NCBI RefSeq assembly: GCF_000003815.2
Contig: NC_049991.1
Location: forward strand, 1,120,613 to 1,184,612
Direction: 5' to 3'
Length of the DNA: 64,000 nt
Origin: Branchiostoma floridae
Lineage: Eukaryota > Chordata > Leptocardii > Amphioxiformes > Branchiostomatidae
Shown here: one piece after another, positions 1 to 10,805 of the stretch
How the letters are laid out: the number at the start of each line of letters is the position of its first letter
Position numbering within the stretch: position 1 is the first letter of the stretch
Position numbers and translations under genes: made by a program
The notes under the pieces: model-generated
The model's input: the letters and a program-made list of their open reading frames with translations, nothing else
Told to the model about the DNA's origin: nothing
Database searches by the model: none

Positions 1-43
1 ACTAACTAATTTAGTCAATGGTGGGTAAAATGTAACGCGGTTA

Positions 44-241
44 CTCTCTAAGCAGAGGTTAGGCTCCGGCTGTTTTTTTTCGTCGTTTTTATCGGGCTTT
101 CTATTTGCCCTTTTTCTTGAAGTACGCCAGCCAACAGGTTTTGACAATACAAGATACAAGACAGAATAGAAATAGAAAGTCCGATAAAAACGACTGAAAA
201 AACCTTAAAGAACAGCCGGAGCCTAACCTCTGCTTGGAGAG
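44..241. mobile_element. Foldback element, family A, copy 1
   Basis: The left arm (AAGCAGAGGTTAGGCTCCGG, then GTCGTTTTTATCGGGCTTTC) is repeated inverted at the right end (AGTCCGATAAAAACGACTG, then CCGGAGCCTAACCTCTGCTT). It has long arms, a short AT-rich centre and no transposase, so it is a non-autonomous foldback or MITE-like element. Further copies lie at 2432-2645 and 7018-7164. Confidence 0.75.
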
Positions 242-1360
242 TAGGTAAAATGTGCTAAAGGATTTTTGATTACAGGCAAAACTGTCCAAGAAAACCAAAC
301 AAGTGACCAGTGAAATCTGGTCCATGTGGTCAAGTGGTCACTATAAATACTGGCGCGTGTTGAAATAATTATCTTGCAATATCAGTGACCACTAAAAAGG
401 CAGTTGGTCCTGACGTAGAGGTGATCACTTGTACAGGTTTGACTGTATGTATTATTTCTATATATCTAGTTTTAACATTTATTCTGTATTCACCTTTGTT
501 TTGCAGTTTATCCTTGACCATACAAGAGTCACTGTACTTTTTGTCGTGTCAATAAAACACTTGTAACGCTATATAAATAGCATCTCAAGCAATTCATCAT
601 ATAACGTTATAACACGTTGTATTGCTTGTCTTGCGGGTTGCGTTACCACGAAGGCAGATAGTGTCCTGCGAGTTGAGAGTCAATGTGCCGCCGCCGGCCC
701 ATTGCAGGGAGAAATAACGTTAAATCAGAAACAACAGCTCATGAACGGAACTTAATTATCCAGCGTACCAGCTAGCCTTACAAAGTGTGCAGTATCCCCT
801 TGGAATCAATATCACGCAACATAAAAAGTAGCAACGTTAGGTTAAAAGCGATAAATGGTTGATTTCTTGGTTCTCAGATTTCATTTTACAAAAAAAAAAA
901 GATGACATGAAAATAACAACACAGTCTGAATTTCTGTGGTAAAACTTCATGTACCAACTATACTGTGTAGAACTATTACACATTGGCCAGTGGTACCAAA
1001 TTCAGTCGCGGGCGCTGGCACGACCTTCCCGGCATAGGCCTAGGAATCATGAAGCTGGCCCGATATGTCTAAAATCGCGAATCAGCCGGGCTACCCTGAA
1101 CAGTAGACGCCGCGGGTTCGCGGAAGGCCACGAGGAAGGTTAGCAAATGGTAGCCTTTCACCTAGAGACAAGGACTTGCTTGAGGTGTTGGTAGCAGATT
1201 GTACACATTTTGGGTTTGATATGCCCCCAGAGGGCGATCGAGTAAAGAAAAACACGCAAACATGTCACTGCAACAAACTGTATATCGCGATATCGGACAC
1301 GCGTTGGGTTAACTCTACATTCACAAAAGCCTTCTACAACGTGTCCTGTATACCGAATGA
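242..1360. other. Intergenic, no gene recognised
   Basis: No exon with plausible splice sites or protein similarity was recognised on either strand. Around 520-560 there is a short TGTCAATAAAACACTT stretch resembling the 3' tail of the LINE seen at 51.6 kb. An A-tract lies near 890. Confidence 0.5.
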
Positions 1361-1575
1361 TACTGTAAATGCAGAAATGCTCGCGGTGGTTTTATGTTCG
1401 CGGTTTTCGCGGTGGCCACTTCACCGCGAATTTAAAACCACCGCGAACATTTTTCCATGGCAGTAAGAGGCTACCGTGCATGGTACTACCACGAACTTCA
1501 ATGAAAAGTCCACGAAAGACCTTTTTCCCGCTACCGCGAAATTAAATCCCCGCAAATTTAAATGCATTTACAGTA
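1361..1575. mobile_element. GCGGTGGTTT inverted-repeat element, copy 1
   Basis: The ends are TACTGTAAATGC and GCATTTACAGTA. Internally GCGGTGGTTT and AAACCACCGCGAAC are repeated in inverted orientation. The layout matches a high-copy non-coding inverted-repeat family I associate with amphioxus (recollection). Other copies are at 23872-24069 and 46098-46310. Confidence 0.75.
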
Positions 1576-2111
1576 TATGATTGTAGGTCGGGCCATCCAT
1601 GCACTGAATCAGTGAGCCGGCGTGGTGTCCATGCTATTCCTCTGCAACAATTAACTAATGGAAACATTTTCAATCATCATATCATGAAATACAATCCGAC
1701 AATATCGTGCGGATCGCATCTCCGTTAATTGAATTAATGCGGGCTCTGGGCAAACCGTAATGAATAAAGGTACAACCGATCTGTTTGCAACTGATATGTC
1801 TGCCGGCCTCAGTAATTGGTCTTTCTGTAAATCAATGAGGGCGATCTGAAATTGATGATCACGAGCCATGAATCTTGGCACTATTTCAGTTCCTTCAGGC
1901 GAAGTAGAAACGCAGAGATTGCACAGTGGTGGTATATTTCTCTGGCCAGTATCTTGCACCGCGCTGTTCTCCGTTTTTTGACAGCTACATGTAGCTGAAA
2001 ACGTTATAACACTCATCCCTAGACTCCACCATGCCTTCCTACGGGGCCATGGATAGTAAAACTCAGCAAAAAGGGGAATAATTGACCAGGAGAGTCAGTC
2101 GGAGGGAACGT

Positions 2112-2124
2112 CCCCCCCCCCCCC
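2112..2124. repeat. Poly-C tract
   Basis: A run of thirteen C is followed by ACCCC. It is a low-complexity homopolymer and its length in the assembly may be unreliable. Confidence 0.9.
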
Positions 2125-2177
2125 ACCCCTGCGCGGCAAATGATTCTCCCCTACGTGCAGCCAGCGTGGTAACAAAA

Positions 2178-2416
2178 CTCCCTTTCCACTGGGACGGCGC
2201 TCTCGCCGCGCTCTCTCTGTGACCTAAAATTTGACTGGTACATAGCTCAACGAATTGTATAGAAAAGAAACGAATCTTTTTACACTTTCTGTGTTCTGTT
2301 GTCTTCTTGTCCTCTCAGTCACACTTTTACGTTTTGTATGATATACCCAATGTGAAATATCCTATTTAGGTCTCAGTGAGAGCGCAGGGCGATCGCCGTC
2401 TAGTGGAAAGGTGGCC
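2178..2416. mobile_element. Inverted-repeat element, family B, copy 1
   Basis: The ends CCTTTCCACTGGGACGGCGC and GATCGCCGTCTAGTGGAAAG are mutual inverted repeats enclosing a GC-rich then AT-rich centre. The same sequence occurs in the opposite orientation at 4648-4888. There is no coding capacity. Confidence 0.7.
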
Positions 2417-2431
2417 TTGGAGCCTAACAAA

Positions 2432-2645
2432 CGCTACTCTCCAAGCAGAGGTTAGGCTCCGGCTTTTTTAAAAACGTTTTTAGTCGTTTTTATCGGACTT
2501 TCTATTTTGTATTACAAGTATCTTGTATTGTCAAAACTTTCTATTTTGTATTGAATCTTGTAAGATAACGGTTACAATGCAAAATAGAAAGCTCGATAAA
2601 AAAGACTAAAAAAAAAAAAACAGCCGGAGCGTTCTGCTTGGAGAG
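2432..2645. mobile_element. Foldback element, family A, copy 2
   Basis: It begins CTCTCCAAGCAGAGGTTAGG and ends with the partly degraded inverse (CAGCCGGAGCGTTCTGCTTG). The internal arms carry GTCGTTTTTATCGGACTTTC. The right arm has lost part of the GGTTAGGC segment. Confidence 0.75.
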
Positions 2646-2816
2646 CAAACAAACGCCACCCAGCCCAGCTTGGCTCGGAAAGTGCAACATGTAAACTGTA
2701 CAACCGGTTTGGAGTTTAAAGCCAACATGCGATACTTTTATGTTTCCTTGCATTCAATACAAGCAGGGACCTTTTCTAAGTGATCATGCATATTGTACAT
2801 CGTACGACTACATGTA

Positions 2817-3394
2817 CGAGGGGCGTTCAATAAGTAATAACTCTAACTCATTTCCCATAGCAGGAGATTAATGAAACTTGGCACAGTTATTAGTCTTTCT
2901 CTTTATAGGAACCACCCAGAGTTATGCATTTCTCCCATGGTTTGATGCAGCTCTGGACACCGTTTTTGTAGGACACCCCAGGTTGGTCCTCCAACAGATG
3001 CCTCATCAATGGAAGAAGAGGAACGACCAGGTCTGGGAGCTGTTTCCACAGACTTCCGGACATGTTTGAATTCAGGATGCCAGCGTTTTACAAGGTCATA
3101 TGATGGGGCATCATCATCATAAGTTTCTTTCATTTCATCAAAAGTCTCCTTTGGTGTGAGTCCTTTCAAATACAAAAACCGGATCACTGCGCGACACGCA
3201 ACTGGCTCCATTTCACACCTGGTCCATTTCACACCTAACTCAGTTCAAACACCAGTAAATCAGAAACCACAATTATTTCAGAGCTCTTTTTTGCAACATA
3301 AACTATAGACATATGAATAATTACACATGCAAAATTTTATCTAGATCAGACAACTGGAAGTGGGTCAGAGTTATTACTTATTGAACGCCCCTCG
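2817..3394 (-). mobile_element. Mariner-derived 578-bp element, copy 1
   Basis: The terminal inverted repeats start CGAGGGGCGTTCAATAAGTA and are flanked by TA on both sides, the target duplication typical of Tc1/mariner. On the minus strand the interior encodes a mariner-type helix-turn-helix, then jumps directly to sequence near the right end, so the catalytic DDD part is missing. The copy at 8204-8781 has the same length (578 bp) and opposite orientation. This suggests a mobilised deletion derivative, not independent decay. Confidence 0.85.
2903..3232 (-). CDS. Mariner transposase N-terminal (HTH) remnant ORF
   Basis: An open frame of 109 codons. About residues 9-75 read as a mariner paired-like helix-turn-helix: CRAVIRFLYLKGLTPKETFD, then a YDDDAPSYDLVKRWHPEF helix, then a basic TAPRPGRSSS linker. 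In full mariner transposases this region binds the terminal repeats. After the linker the frame runs into SVGGPTWGVLQKRCPEL and ends within about 30 codons, so no catalytic domain exists. The frame is intact in this copy and in its partner at 8387. Whether it is translated is unknown; the frame alone cannot distinguish a repressor-like peptide from a relic. Confidence 0.6.
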   Translation of the reverse strand: MKWTRCEMEPVACRAVIRFLYLKGLTPKETFDEMKETYDDDAPSYDLVKRWHPEFKHVRKSVETAPRPGRSSSSIDEASVGGPTWGVLQKRCPELHQTMGEMHNSGWFL

Positions 3395-3927
3395 TATATA
3401 ATCATATAACACAGGCTAATCTCCAAGCAGATATTTGGGTTGGCAAGACAATATCCAGGGGCCAAAACAGTTTTCAGCTGGGACAACACAAGTTGGGCAA
3501 TTGTTGGCCCTGCATACTGTTTAGACCTATGGATTAAAAGATCTTCATAATGATGACCAACAGGCCAGCTCTTCGACCCCAGTTTAGGCTTAGGTCACAT
3601 TTCCAAACCGGGGCCCTTCCGGGATGTTTGAGGAGACGAAAAGTAAAAGTGTTTACCAAGGAATGTACACACATTATGCCCAATTATGACTAATTTTGTT
3701 TACGTTCTTTGTGTTTTGTTGCCTTTTATATCAAATATTTGCCCCGATTTGGGAATTGGGACCAAAGCCTAAATTATCGAGGGAGTTTTGCCCCAGCCTC
3801 CCTTGGAAGCAACCAGCGAAGTTGTGTGTTTTCTTCTGGTGCCATTGGGCATGATCTCCAAGTAGATCTAGCGAGGGTAAAAACTGTATCCAAATGGCTA
3901 TTAAACTGTATCCAAGGGGGAGCCTCC

Positions 3928-4050
3928 TAATCTCCAAGCAGATCTTGCTGTGGTTTAAGACAGTAACATAAGCTGGGGAGAAGTTTAGCCGGCAGAGGAG
4001 TTTTATTCCACCGCGAAAAAAACACCCCAACATCTGCTTGGAGATAAGGA
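3928..4050. repeat. Short inverted repeat with AATCTCCAAGCAGAT ends
   Basis: CTAATCTCCAAGCAGATCTT at the left pairs with ACATCTGCTTGGAGATAAGG at the right. A third half-site (TAATCTCCAAGCAGATATTT) lies at 3417. The ends resemble those of foldback family A but lack its GTCGTTTTTATCGG arm. Confidence 0.5.
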
Positions 4051-4064
4051 GGCACCGGCCTCTA

Positions 4065-4208
4065 GGTCCAGTGCTGAAGAAAGTTCAGTACAGGTTTTCC
4101 AGTGCTGAACGGCTTTGTGACCTTCCAGTGCCGAAGCTTGCTCAGGACTGTAATTCCAGTGCTGAACACAAAGCGCATTGAACACTGACTTTCCAGTGCT
4201 GAACTCCT
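4065..4208. repeat. Irregular TTCCAGTGCTGAA repeats
   Basis: TCCAGTGCTGAA or a one-base variant occurs about five times in 140 bp, spaced 25 to 45 bp apart. The spacing is irregular, so this is a degenerate minisatellite. Confidence 0.5.
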
Positions 4209-4647
4209 CTCAGCAAGCATCCATAATGTCGAAAATAACTTCCTCAAAAACAGCAACAACGTTTGATGAAATGACAACTTGACTTCTGAAGGTTTTTGTC
4301 AAATAAATAGACAATTTCACTATCATCAGCAGTCAGTCAGAAATACCGGTCTCATATGTCACCAACTCACGGTGTAAAACTGGGGTTCAAGCGTTTCACT
4401 TGTGCTTCTAGTTCAACTGTACATTTTGGCCGGCTATCTCCTCTAGTGCGTTTAATAGATTTGTCCATTTAGCAAATTTCTACTACATGATATAAGGGGA
4501 ATGTAAGTTCGCTTTTCAGTATTGTTCACGCAGAATTTGTTGACGTCTGTCTAGCCCGAGAATGACGTCATCCTGCGTCAATTGAATCCCCTGGCCTTTT
4601 CTGCACAATCAGTGACAATGGAGCGTTTTCGTGTGACGTCTTTACAG

Positions 4648-4888
4648 GCCACCTTTCCACTAGACGGCGATTGCGCCGCGCTTTCACTGCGACCAACATA
4701 GGATATGTGTAACCTTCAACTTCACACTGGGTATATTATACAAAACGTAAAAGTCTGATTGAGAAATTAACAAAACACACAGCGTGTAAAAAGATTCGTT
4801 TCTTTTCTGTACAATTCGTTAAGCGATCTGTCAAATTTGAGGTCGAAGAGAGAGCGCGGTGAGAGCGCCGTCCCAGTGGAAAGGGGGT
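4648..4888. mobile_element. Inverted-repeat element, family B, copy 2
   Basis: The ends ACCTTTCCACTAGACGGCGA and GAGCGCCGTCCCAGTGGAAA are inverted to each other. It shares ACAAAACGTAAAAGT and AGATTCGTTTCTTTTCTGTA with the reverse complement of copy 1 (2178-2416). Confidence 0.7.
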
Positions 4889-5060
4889 AGGGGCACCAAC
4901 ATGGAGTATTTCAATACCTTATCTCAGGTATTTTGGGAGATTAAGAGAGTAAAGCGGACAACCTCAAACTGAGGACCACTGAGCTCAGTTGTGCAGTGCG
5001 GATTCGCTCCGGCTCGTGTGTTTAGCAAAGCACACTGGGTCATCCCTACCCTTCTCGATA

Positions 5061-5279
5061 ACGCTAGTTCACCTTTATCCGCTGGGTAACCTATATCCAT
5101 TGCTTTTAAAAACGTGTTATTTGGGGATATCACGTCGACTGACGTTGGTTTAAAATTGCAATATTTTCAGTACAAGTACATTGCAACTTAAAACTACCAC
5201 CCGTCGAGTTGATGTAAATACGCTGTTTTGAAGAGCAACGGATATAGGTTACCCCGCGGATAAAGGTGAAATAGCTTTA
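5061..5279. mobile_element. MITE family C (ACGCTAGTTCACC), copy 1
   Basis: It begins ACGCTAGTTCACCTTTATCC and ends GGATAAAGGTGAAATAGCTT. Inner arms GGGTAACCTATATCC and GGATATAGGTTACCCC are also inverted, and the centre carries TTGCAATATTTT. Palindromic, about 215-220 bp, non-coding. At least six more copies occur in the window. Confidence 0.8.
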
Positions 5280-5489
5280 AGTGTGGTGGGTTCTTTCCCG
5301 TGGTTTGACACCTGTTATCTCCCTTACCCACGGGTCCACCGACTAGAAAGTAACTCCGGCCCAAAATGAACACTTGTGTCGATAAGACTACAGAACGATG
5401 TGTAAGCATGAGGGACATTGGGGTGCTAGGGCACCAACATGATTGCTTAGTGAGAATGTGTAGAAAGCACCAACAAGCGTCTCAAACTT

Positions 5490-5800
5490 CCATGATATGA
5501 ATGAAAGACCTTTATTGTACATTCATGCCTCGACGGGCTAGGTACAGGTCACTGATAACAGACATATGCAGAGACAACAAGATACAATTTAACTAATTGA
5601 AGGTACTAGGCTAACAGGATGGTCGACATCTCGCTTCTTTGTACAGGTGTAGATATAGGAACAGATAATGTTTGATATACAGGGTTTATCAAGGCGCATC
5701 AAAAATAGAAATTTATCCGTTATAAACACCATGTCGTCTGACTCTCCATGTCGTCGCGACAGAGAAGAAAGACGTATCTTATTAGACATCTACAGTTGGG
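5490..5800 (-). mobile_element. LINE 3'-end fragment
   Basis: On the minus strand a decayed frame contains FLFLMRLDKPCISN and YIYTCTKKR. These align by eye with FTFLMQLDTPCIPN and YIYNCIKKQ of the LINE fragment at 17061-17510. The 3' end carries GTACAATAAAGGTCTTTCAT, the same tail as that copy. It is 5' truncated, as usual for LINE insertions. Confidence 0.6.
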
Positions 5801-5839
5801 ACATTGAATCGCTTCATCTCAAGATAATACTGGATTTCA

Positions 5840-7017
5840 TCTTCAACTTCAAGTACACCTCCCCCATACAAACACATGCATACGCGTTCTTTTGCGCCAA
5901 TAACGCAATAACCCTTTCATCAGCTAGTGATGTACGACACCCGACTGACTCCCAATAACGTCACTAAGTGGAACAATACAGGCATATGATTTCTCTCGAG
6001 ACCACGGCGAGCTCTATATGAGTTGGGAGTGGGAATTAGAAATAAGTCGAGCATGACTAAAGCCAGCCTTGGTAGTTTTACGTCTTTGCCAAATATTGGT
6101 ATGATCCACACGTTTCCAAGTGCTGCTAATAAACTGAAAGACATTTCTGTCTCAACTTATATACAAGTCACTTTGAGTCGCGCATTTCTTTGGCTCAGAT
6201 GATTTAGGGAGTCATTGTTATGCAGCCAGGTGGTTTTATCGAAAAGTTTGCTTCAGCCGCGTAACCTACGTGTAAATGTGGAACTCATACGAACTTAAAT
6301 ATATGGATTTGATATTCGGACTTAAGTATAAGCAAGGACGTTATAACGTTATATCAGTTTCAGCGGGGCCTAAAAGTAATACCGCACCCTTTCCAGTGTA
6401 ACTAAGGTGCAAAATCGTGAAGCTTTTCTTGCCTTCTTTGCAGAAATCACCAAGAAAAAGTCACGAATGTGCCTTCCAGCATCTTCAAGAAGATTAGGCA
6501 TTCATCCCACGTTACGTTTACGATACCATTCTCCCAGTCGTGGCCGTGTCTTGCATAATTCAGATATCTTGTAACGCGGTTGTACGAAGTTGTGATAGCT
6601 CCGTGTGGCCTGTGGACGGTCCTGTCACAACCTCAGCTGAGAATCCTCCGACTACAACAGAAACGATCAAGTCACCGGGAAATGCAGACAAACCACGGGT
6701 TTCTACAATGTCATTAGTGTCAAAGACTTGACCTGAATCGCGATTTTTAGCATGGGCCAGCTTCTTATGCTTGGTACATCGTGTCTTGGCCTTCTCTGTG
6801 TATATGTCACAGGGGAGATGAGATATATATGGGCTACAATTACAAACTTAAGGGGGTTGCATTGTCCTTACGTCTAGCCTGACGACCCGAGCCGGGACTG
6901 TTCTGAAAGATTAAGGTGCTGTCAAGGATCTACAGCAACATTTTCTGTCACTTTACATTTGCATTTTGTGCGACACGTCCACGAAGTACTAAGAAAGCTC
7001 TCTGCATGCGGCAAAAA
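5840..7017. other. Intergenic, no gene recognised
   Basis: Mixed-composition sequence without a protein match I can name. A frame at 6540-6731 has no splice or family support. A possible acceptor (CTTGCCTTCTTTGCAG at 6430-6444) is not backed by neighbouring exons. Confidence 0.4.
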
Positions 7018-7164
7018 CTACTCTCCAAGCAGAGGCTAGGCTCCGGCTGTTTTTATAACGTTTTTTAGTCGTTTTTATCGGACTTTCTATTTTGTATTGT
7101 ATCTTGTACTGTCAAAACCTAGGTTTTGATCCGTCCTAACTTCTGCTTCAGTGGAGAGTAGCGA
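7018..7164. mobile_element. Foldback element, family A, copy 3 (internally deleted)
   Basis: It starts CTACTCTCCAAGCAGAGGCT and includes AGTCGTTTTTATCGGACTTT. The right half is shortened and ends CTTCTGCTTCAGTGGAGAGT, so the inner right arm is lost. Confidence 0.7.
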
Positions 7165-7489
7165 AAACCAACCGCACGAGGAATACTATGAACGTTAAGC
7201 ATGGATGACGTTATCATAAATTTTTGTCCAACTGAGCAAAGTAAGATCACCACAAAAGCGAATCATACATGTAAGAGTATCGTAGATAAAGTATAGCAGT
7301 CATATATTAAGTGTTGTTGTTGGGTGGGCCAAATACTCTCTATTCGCAGCCAGGGGCTGAATTGTGAGGAGCTTTAACTTAATACCGTGACAGGCGGGGC
7401 TATATCGGAAGTGTCTGGAGTGAGCTGCCAAACTCAGGTGACCTCAATTCGACAGTAATTGTCCTAGGTACCGGTGCGACCATGGGACT

Positions 7490-7785
7490 GTAGGTTTTGA
7501 ACCACTCACATCGTGAGGGACCCCTAATGTTTGCGACAAGTGTGGTGGGACCTTTAACGTGCTCGAGGTGTGACTGTCCTTAAATACTGGACCTCCATTT
7601 AACGTCCTATTCGAGGGAAGGCCCTATTAAACCAAAGCTAGGTACTCATTTTCACCTGAGTGAAATGAGGAAAGTCGTGTAAAGTGTCTTTCCAAAGAGC
7701 ACTACATCGGGAAAGTCAGCGGTTTCGAACCCGTTACCTCTGGGGTCTGGGTCAAACACCGTTGCTAATTGCGCCACACGATGTC
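7490..7785 (-). mobile_element. tRNA-derived SINE (BfSINE1-like)
   Basis: Read on the minus strand it opens with a tRNA-like head: an A box in TGGCGCAATTAGCAACG and a B box GGGTTCGAAACC. The body is GTGAAAATGAGTACCTAGCT, then GGACGTTAAATGGAGGTCC and CACGTTAAAGGTCCC. This body matches a SINE class I recall from Branchiostoma. A headless copy lies at 34785-35142. Confidence 0.7.
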
Positions 7786-8203
7786 GAAGATCTTCGAGTC
7801 AAATCACTGAATCAGCCACCGGCCTTTACCTAACGTTACATGCACACAAAGTATTAGTTGTCAGCGGTATGGTCATATTCTGATATCAACTTTATTGCGG
7901 AAACAGCGGCTGTGCGTTGATCGATTGCGGCCTCCGCAAATAGCTCGGGCAGGCGGTGTTCAAATGAGAGGGGAAATCTAACGTCCCTGTTTATTTGGCC
8001 AACCGGCTACGAAAGACTGTCTAGTATCTATCCCGCAATGTAATGAACTTCATACCCAAGCGACTTGCCAAACTGATTCTGTAAAGAATATATGGATTAT
8101 GACAGCATCTTGGTACTATTCATAAGAACGAATGAATGAACGACCTTGTACATAGTACAATGTATGGCAACAATATATACATTTGTAACACAAGTGAGTG
8201 TTA

Positions 8204-8781
8204 CGAGGGGCATTCAATAAGTAATGCCCCTGACCCACTGCCAGTTGTCTGATCTAGATGAAATTTTGTATGTGTAATGAGTCATATCTCTATGGGTTAT
8301 GTTGCAAAAAACAGCTCTGAACTAATTTTGTTCACTGATTTACTGGTGTTTGAACTGAGTCAGGTGCGAAATGGACCAGGTGTGAAATGGAGCAAGTTGA
8401 GTGTCGCGCAGTGATCCGGTTTTTGTATTTGAAAGGACGCACACCAAAAGGGACTTTTGATGAAATGAAAAAAACTTATGGTGATGATGCCCCATCATAT
8501 GACCTTGTAAAACGCTGGCATCCTGAATTCAAACAAGGCCGGAAGTCTGTGGAAACAGCTCCCAGACCTGGTCGTCCCTCTTCTGCCATTGATGAGGCAC
8601 CTGTCGGAGGACCAACCTGGGATGTCCTACAAGAACGGTGTCCAGAGCTACATCAAATGATGGGAGAAATGCATAACTCTGGGTGGTTCCTATGTAGAGA
8701 AAGACTAATAACTGTGCCAAGTTTCATTAATCTCCTGCTATGGAAAATGGGTCAGGGACATTACTTATTGAATGCCCCTCG
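8204..8781 (+). mobile_element. Mariner-derived 578-bp element, copy 2
   Basis: Terminal repeats CGAGGGGCATTCAATAAGTA are flanked by TA at 8202-8203 and 8782-8783. The interior is co-linear with copy 1 at 2817-3394 and of identical length, in the opposite orientation. It has the same internal deletion, removing the catalytic part. Confidence 0.85.
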
Positions 8782-8797
8782 TAAGTTCGCCTTGTAG
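8387..8797 (+). CDS. Mariner transposase N-terminal (HTH) remnant ORF, copy 2
   Basis: An open frame of 136 codons. It carries the mariner helix-turn-helix (CRAVIRFLYLKGRTPKGTFD, YGDDAPSYDLVKRWHPEFK) and the linker TAPRPGRPSSAID. GRPSS is the usual AT-hook-like link between the two DNA-binding helices of mariners. Unlike copy 1, the frame stays open through the deletion junction, the right terminal repeat and 5 codons beyond it. No DDD catalytic residues are present. Translation is not shown. Confidence 0.55.
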   Translation: MEQVECRAVIRFLYLKGRTPKGTFDEMKKTYGDDAPSYDLVKRWHPEFKQGRKSVETAPRPGRPSSAIDEAPVGGPTWDVLQERCPELHQMMGEMHNSGWFLCRERLITVPSFINLLLWKMGQGHYLLNAPRKFAL

Positions 8798-8875
8798 TCG
8801 GTAGGCCGTGAGTCCGATCCTCGACTGAGTCAAACCATGATTTCATGTTGCTTTCTGTGCTTAGCACTCATTTTT
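8786..8875 (+). mobile_element. SINE fragment, GAGTCCGATCCTCG family
   Basis: CGTGAGTCCGATCCTCGACT followed by GAGTCAAACCATGA and TGCTTTCTGTGCTTAGCACT matches the minus strand of the SINE at 21480-21680. The A-box head is absent. Confidence 0.6.
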
Positions 8876-9074
8876 TCACAAAATAGCCAAAATGTTCCTT
8901 TGTAGCTTTTCTGCTGTAGAGGTCAGAGGTTCTTTAAGTCTGGACACATGTTCAAAATGGACACGTGGTCAAACAGTAGCTGGACTGAGAAAACATGGCA
9001 TACCAAACAATACTGTTTTGGTTCTTTCACATCTTTCTCTTCCATTTCACTTTGATAGGCCCTGCTCATAGCTA

Positions 9075-10540
9075 GAAAGAGCATTTTGTCACATGAAAAA
9101 GCGATTTCGCGAAACGTTGTCCGATTTTCTTCAAACCAGCTTTAATGGGTGCGGAATAATTTTGTGACATCAAATATGCAACTTTTGGGTCAAAAAAGCT
9201 CAATTTGGTCTTTTGAGGCAAAAAGAGCATTTTCTTGCATGAAAAAGCGATTTCGCGAAACGATGTCCGATTTTCTTCAAACCAACTTTATTGGGTGCAG
9301 AATAATTTTGTGACATCAAATATGCAACTTTTGGGTCAAAAAAGCTCAATTTACTCTCCTGAGGCAAAAAGAGCATTTTGTCGCATGAAAAAGTGATTTC
9401 GCGAAACGATGTCCGATTTTCTTCAAACCAACTTTATTGGGTGCAGAATAATTTTGTGACATCAAATATGCAACTTTTGGGTCAAAAAAGGTCAATTTGG
9501 TCTTTTGAGGCAAAAAGAGCATTTTCTTGCATGAAAAAGTGATTTCGCGAAACGGTGTCGGATTTTCTTCAAACCAGCTTTATTGGGTGCAGAATAATTG
9601 TGTGACATCAAATATGCAACTTTTGGGTCAAAAAGGCTCAATTTGCTCTTCTGAGGCAAAAAGAGCATTTTGTCACATGAAAAAGCGATTTCGCGAAACG
9701 TTGTCCGATTTTCTTCAAACTAACTTTATTGGGTGCGGAATAATTTTGTGACATCAAATAAGCTCAATTTGGTCTTTTGAGGCAAAAAGAGCATTTTGTC
9801 GCATGAAAAAGTGATTTCGCGAAACGATGTCCGATTTTCTTCAAACCAACTTTATTGGGTGCAGAATAATTTTGTGACATCAAATATGCAACTTTTGGGT
9901 CAAAAAAGCTCAATTTGGTCTTTTGAGGCAAAAAGAGCATTTTCTTGCATGAAAAAGTGATTTCGCGAAACGGTGTCGGATTTTCTTCAAACCAGCTTTA
10001 TTGGGTGCAGAATAATTTTGTGACATCAAATATGCAACTTTTGGGTCAAAAAGGCTCAATTTGCTCTTCTGAGGCAAAAAGAGCATTTTGTCACATGAAA
10101 AAGCGATTTCGCGAAACGTTGTCCGATTTTCTTCAAACTAACTTTATTGGGTGCGGAATAATTTTGTGACATCAAATATGCAACTTTTTGGTCAAAAAAG
10201 CTCAATTTGGTCTTTTGAGGCAAAAAGAGCATTTTCTTGCATGAAAAAGCGATTTTGCGAAACGATGTCCGATTTTCTTCAAACCAACTTTATGGGGTGC
10301 AGAATAATTTTATGACATCAAATATGCAACTTTTGGATCAAAAAAGCTCAATTTACTCTCCTGAGGCAAAAAGAGCATTTTGTCACATGAAAAAGTGTCA
10401 GATTTCGCTAAACGATGTCTGATTTTCTTCAAACCAACTTTTGGGTGTGGAATCATTTTTTAACACCAAATATCGGTATGCAACTTTTGGATCCAAAAAG
10501 TATTTGCTCTTCTGAAAGAAAAATTGTACAGTATAGAGCA
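9075..10540 (+). repeat. 147-bp satellite array with higher-order structure
   Basis: About ten head-to-tail units, each containing GAGCATTTTGTCACATGAAA, GATTTCGCGAAACGATGTCC, TTTTCTTCAAACCAACTTTA and ATCAAATATGCAACTTTTGG. Units start near 9080, 9226, 9370, 9517, 9662, 9788, 9935, 10080, 10227 and 10373. Unit variants alternate (TTGTCRCATG versus TTCTTGCATG). A three-unit block of 418 bp is duplicated (9370-9787 and 9788-10205). The short frames inside are a by-product of a unit length divisible by three. The last unit decays into 10540. Confidence 0.92.
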
Positions 10541-10805
10541 ATTTGTCGGCTGCCTGTGGCCATTAAATCAGAGATCCCAGATTTTGTACGTTGGAATATG
10601 TTGGCCCATTGTTAGGAAATATGGTTTAATCCCCTATCCAATGAACATTTTCTGAACGGGAACGTTAAAAACCGCTTGTAAAAGCTGTTAACTGTACAAC
10701 AGATGCACATAAAACATCACTGTTAAACATACTTGTTATAAAATTACTAGGGTTTCATTAGTGTCTTGGGAGAACGTTGAAATTCAAGAAAAATTGTTAC
10801 ATCAA

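Noticed and set aside
9527-10422. Repeated 61- to 74-codon ORFs (MHEKVISRNG)
   Set aside because: By-products of the 147-bp satellite unit, which is divisible by three.
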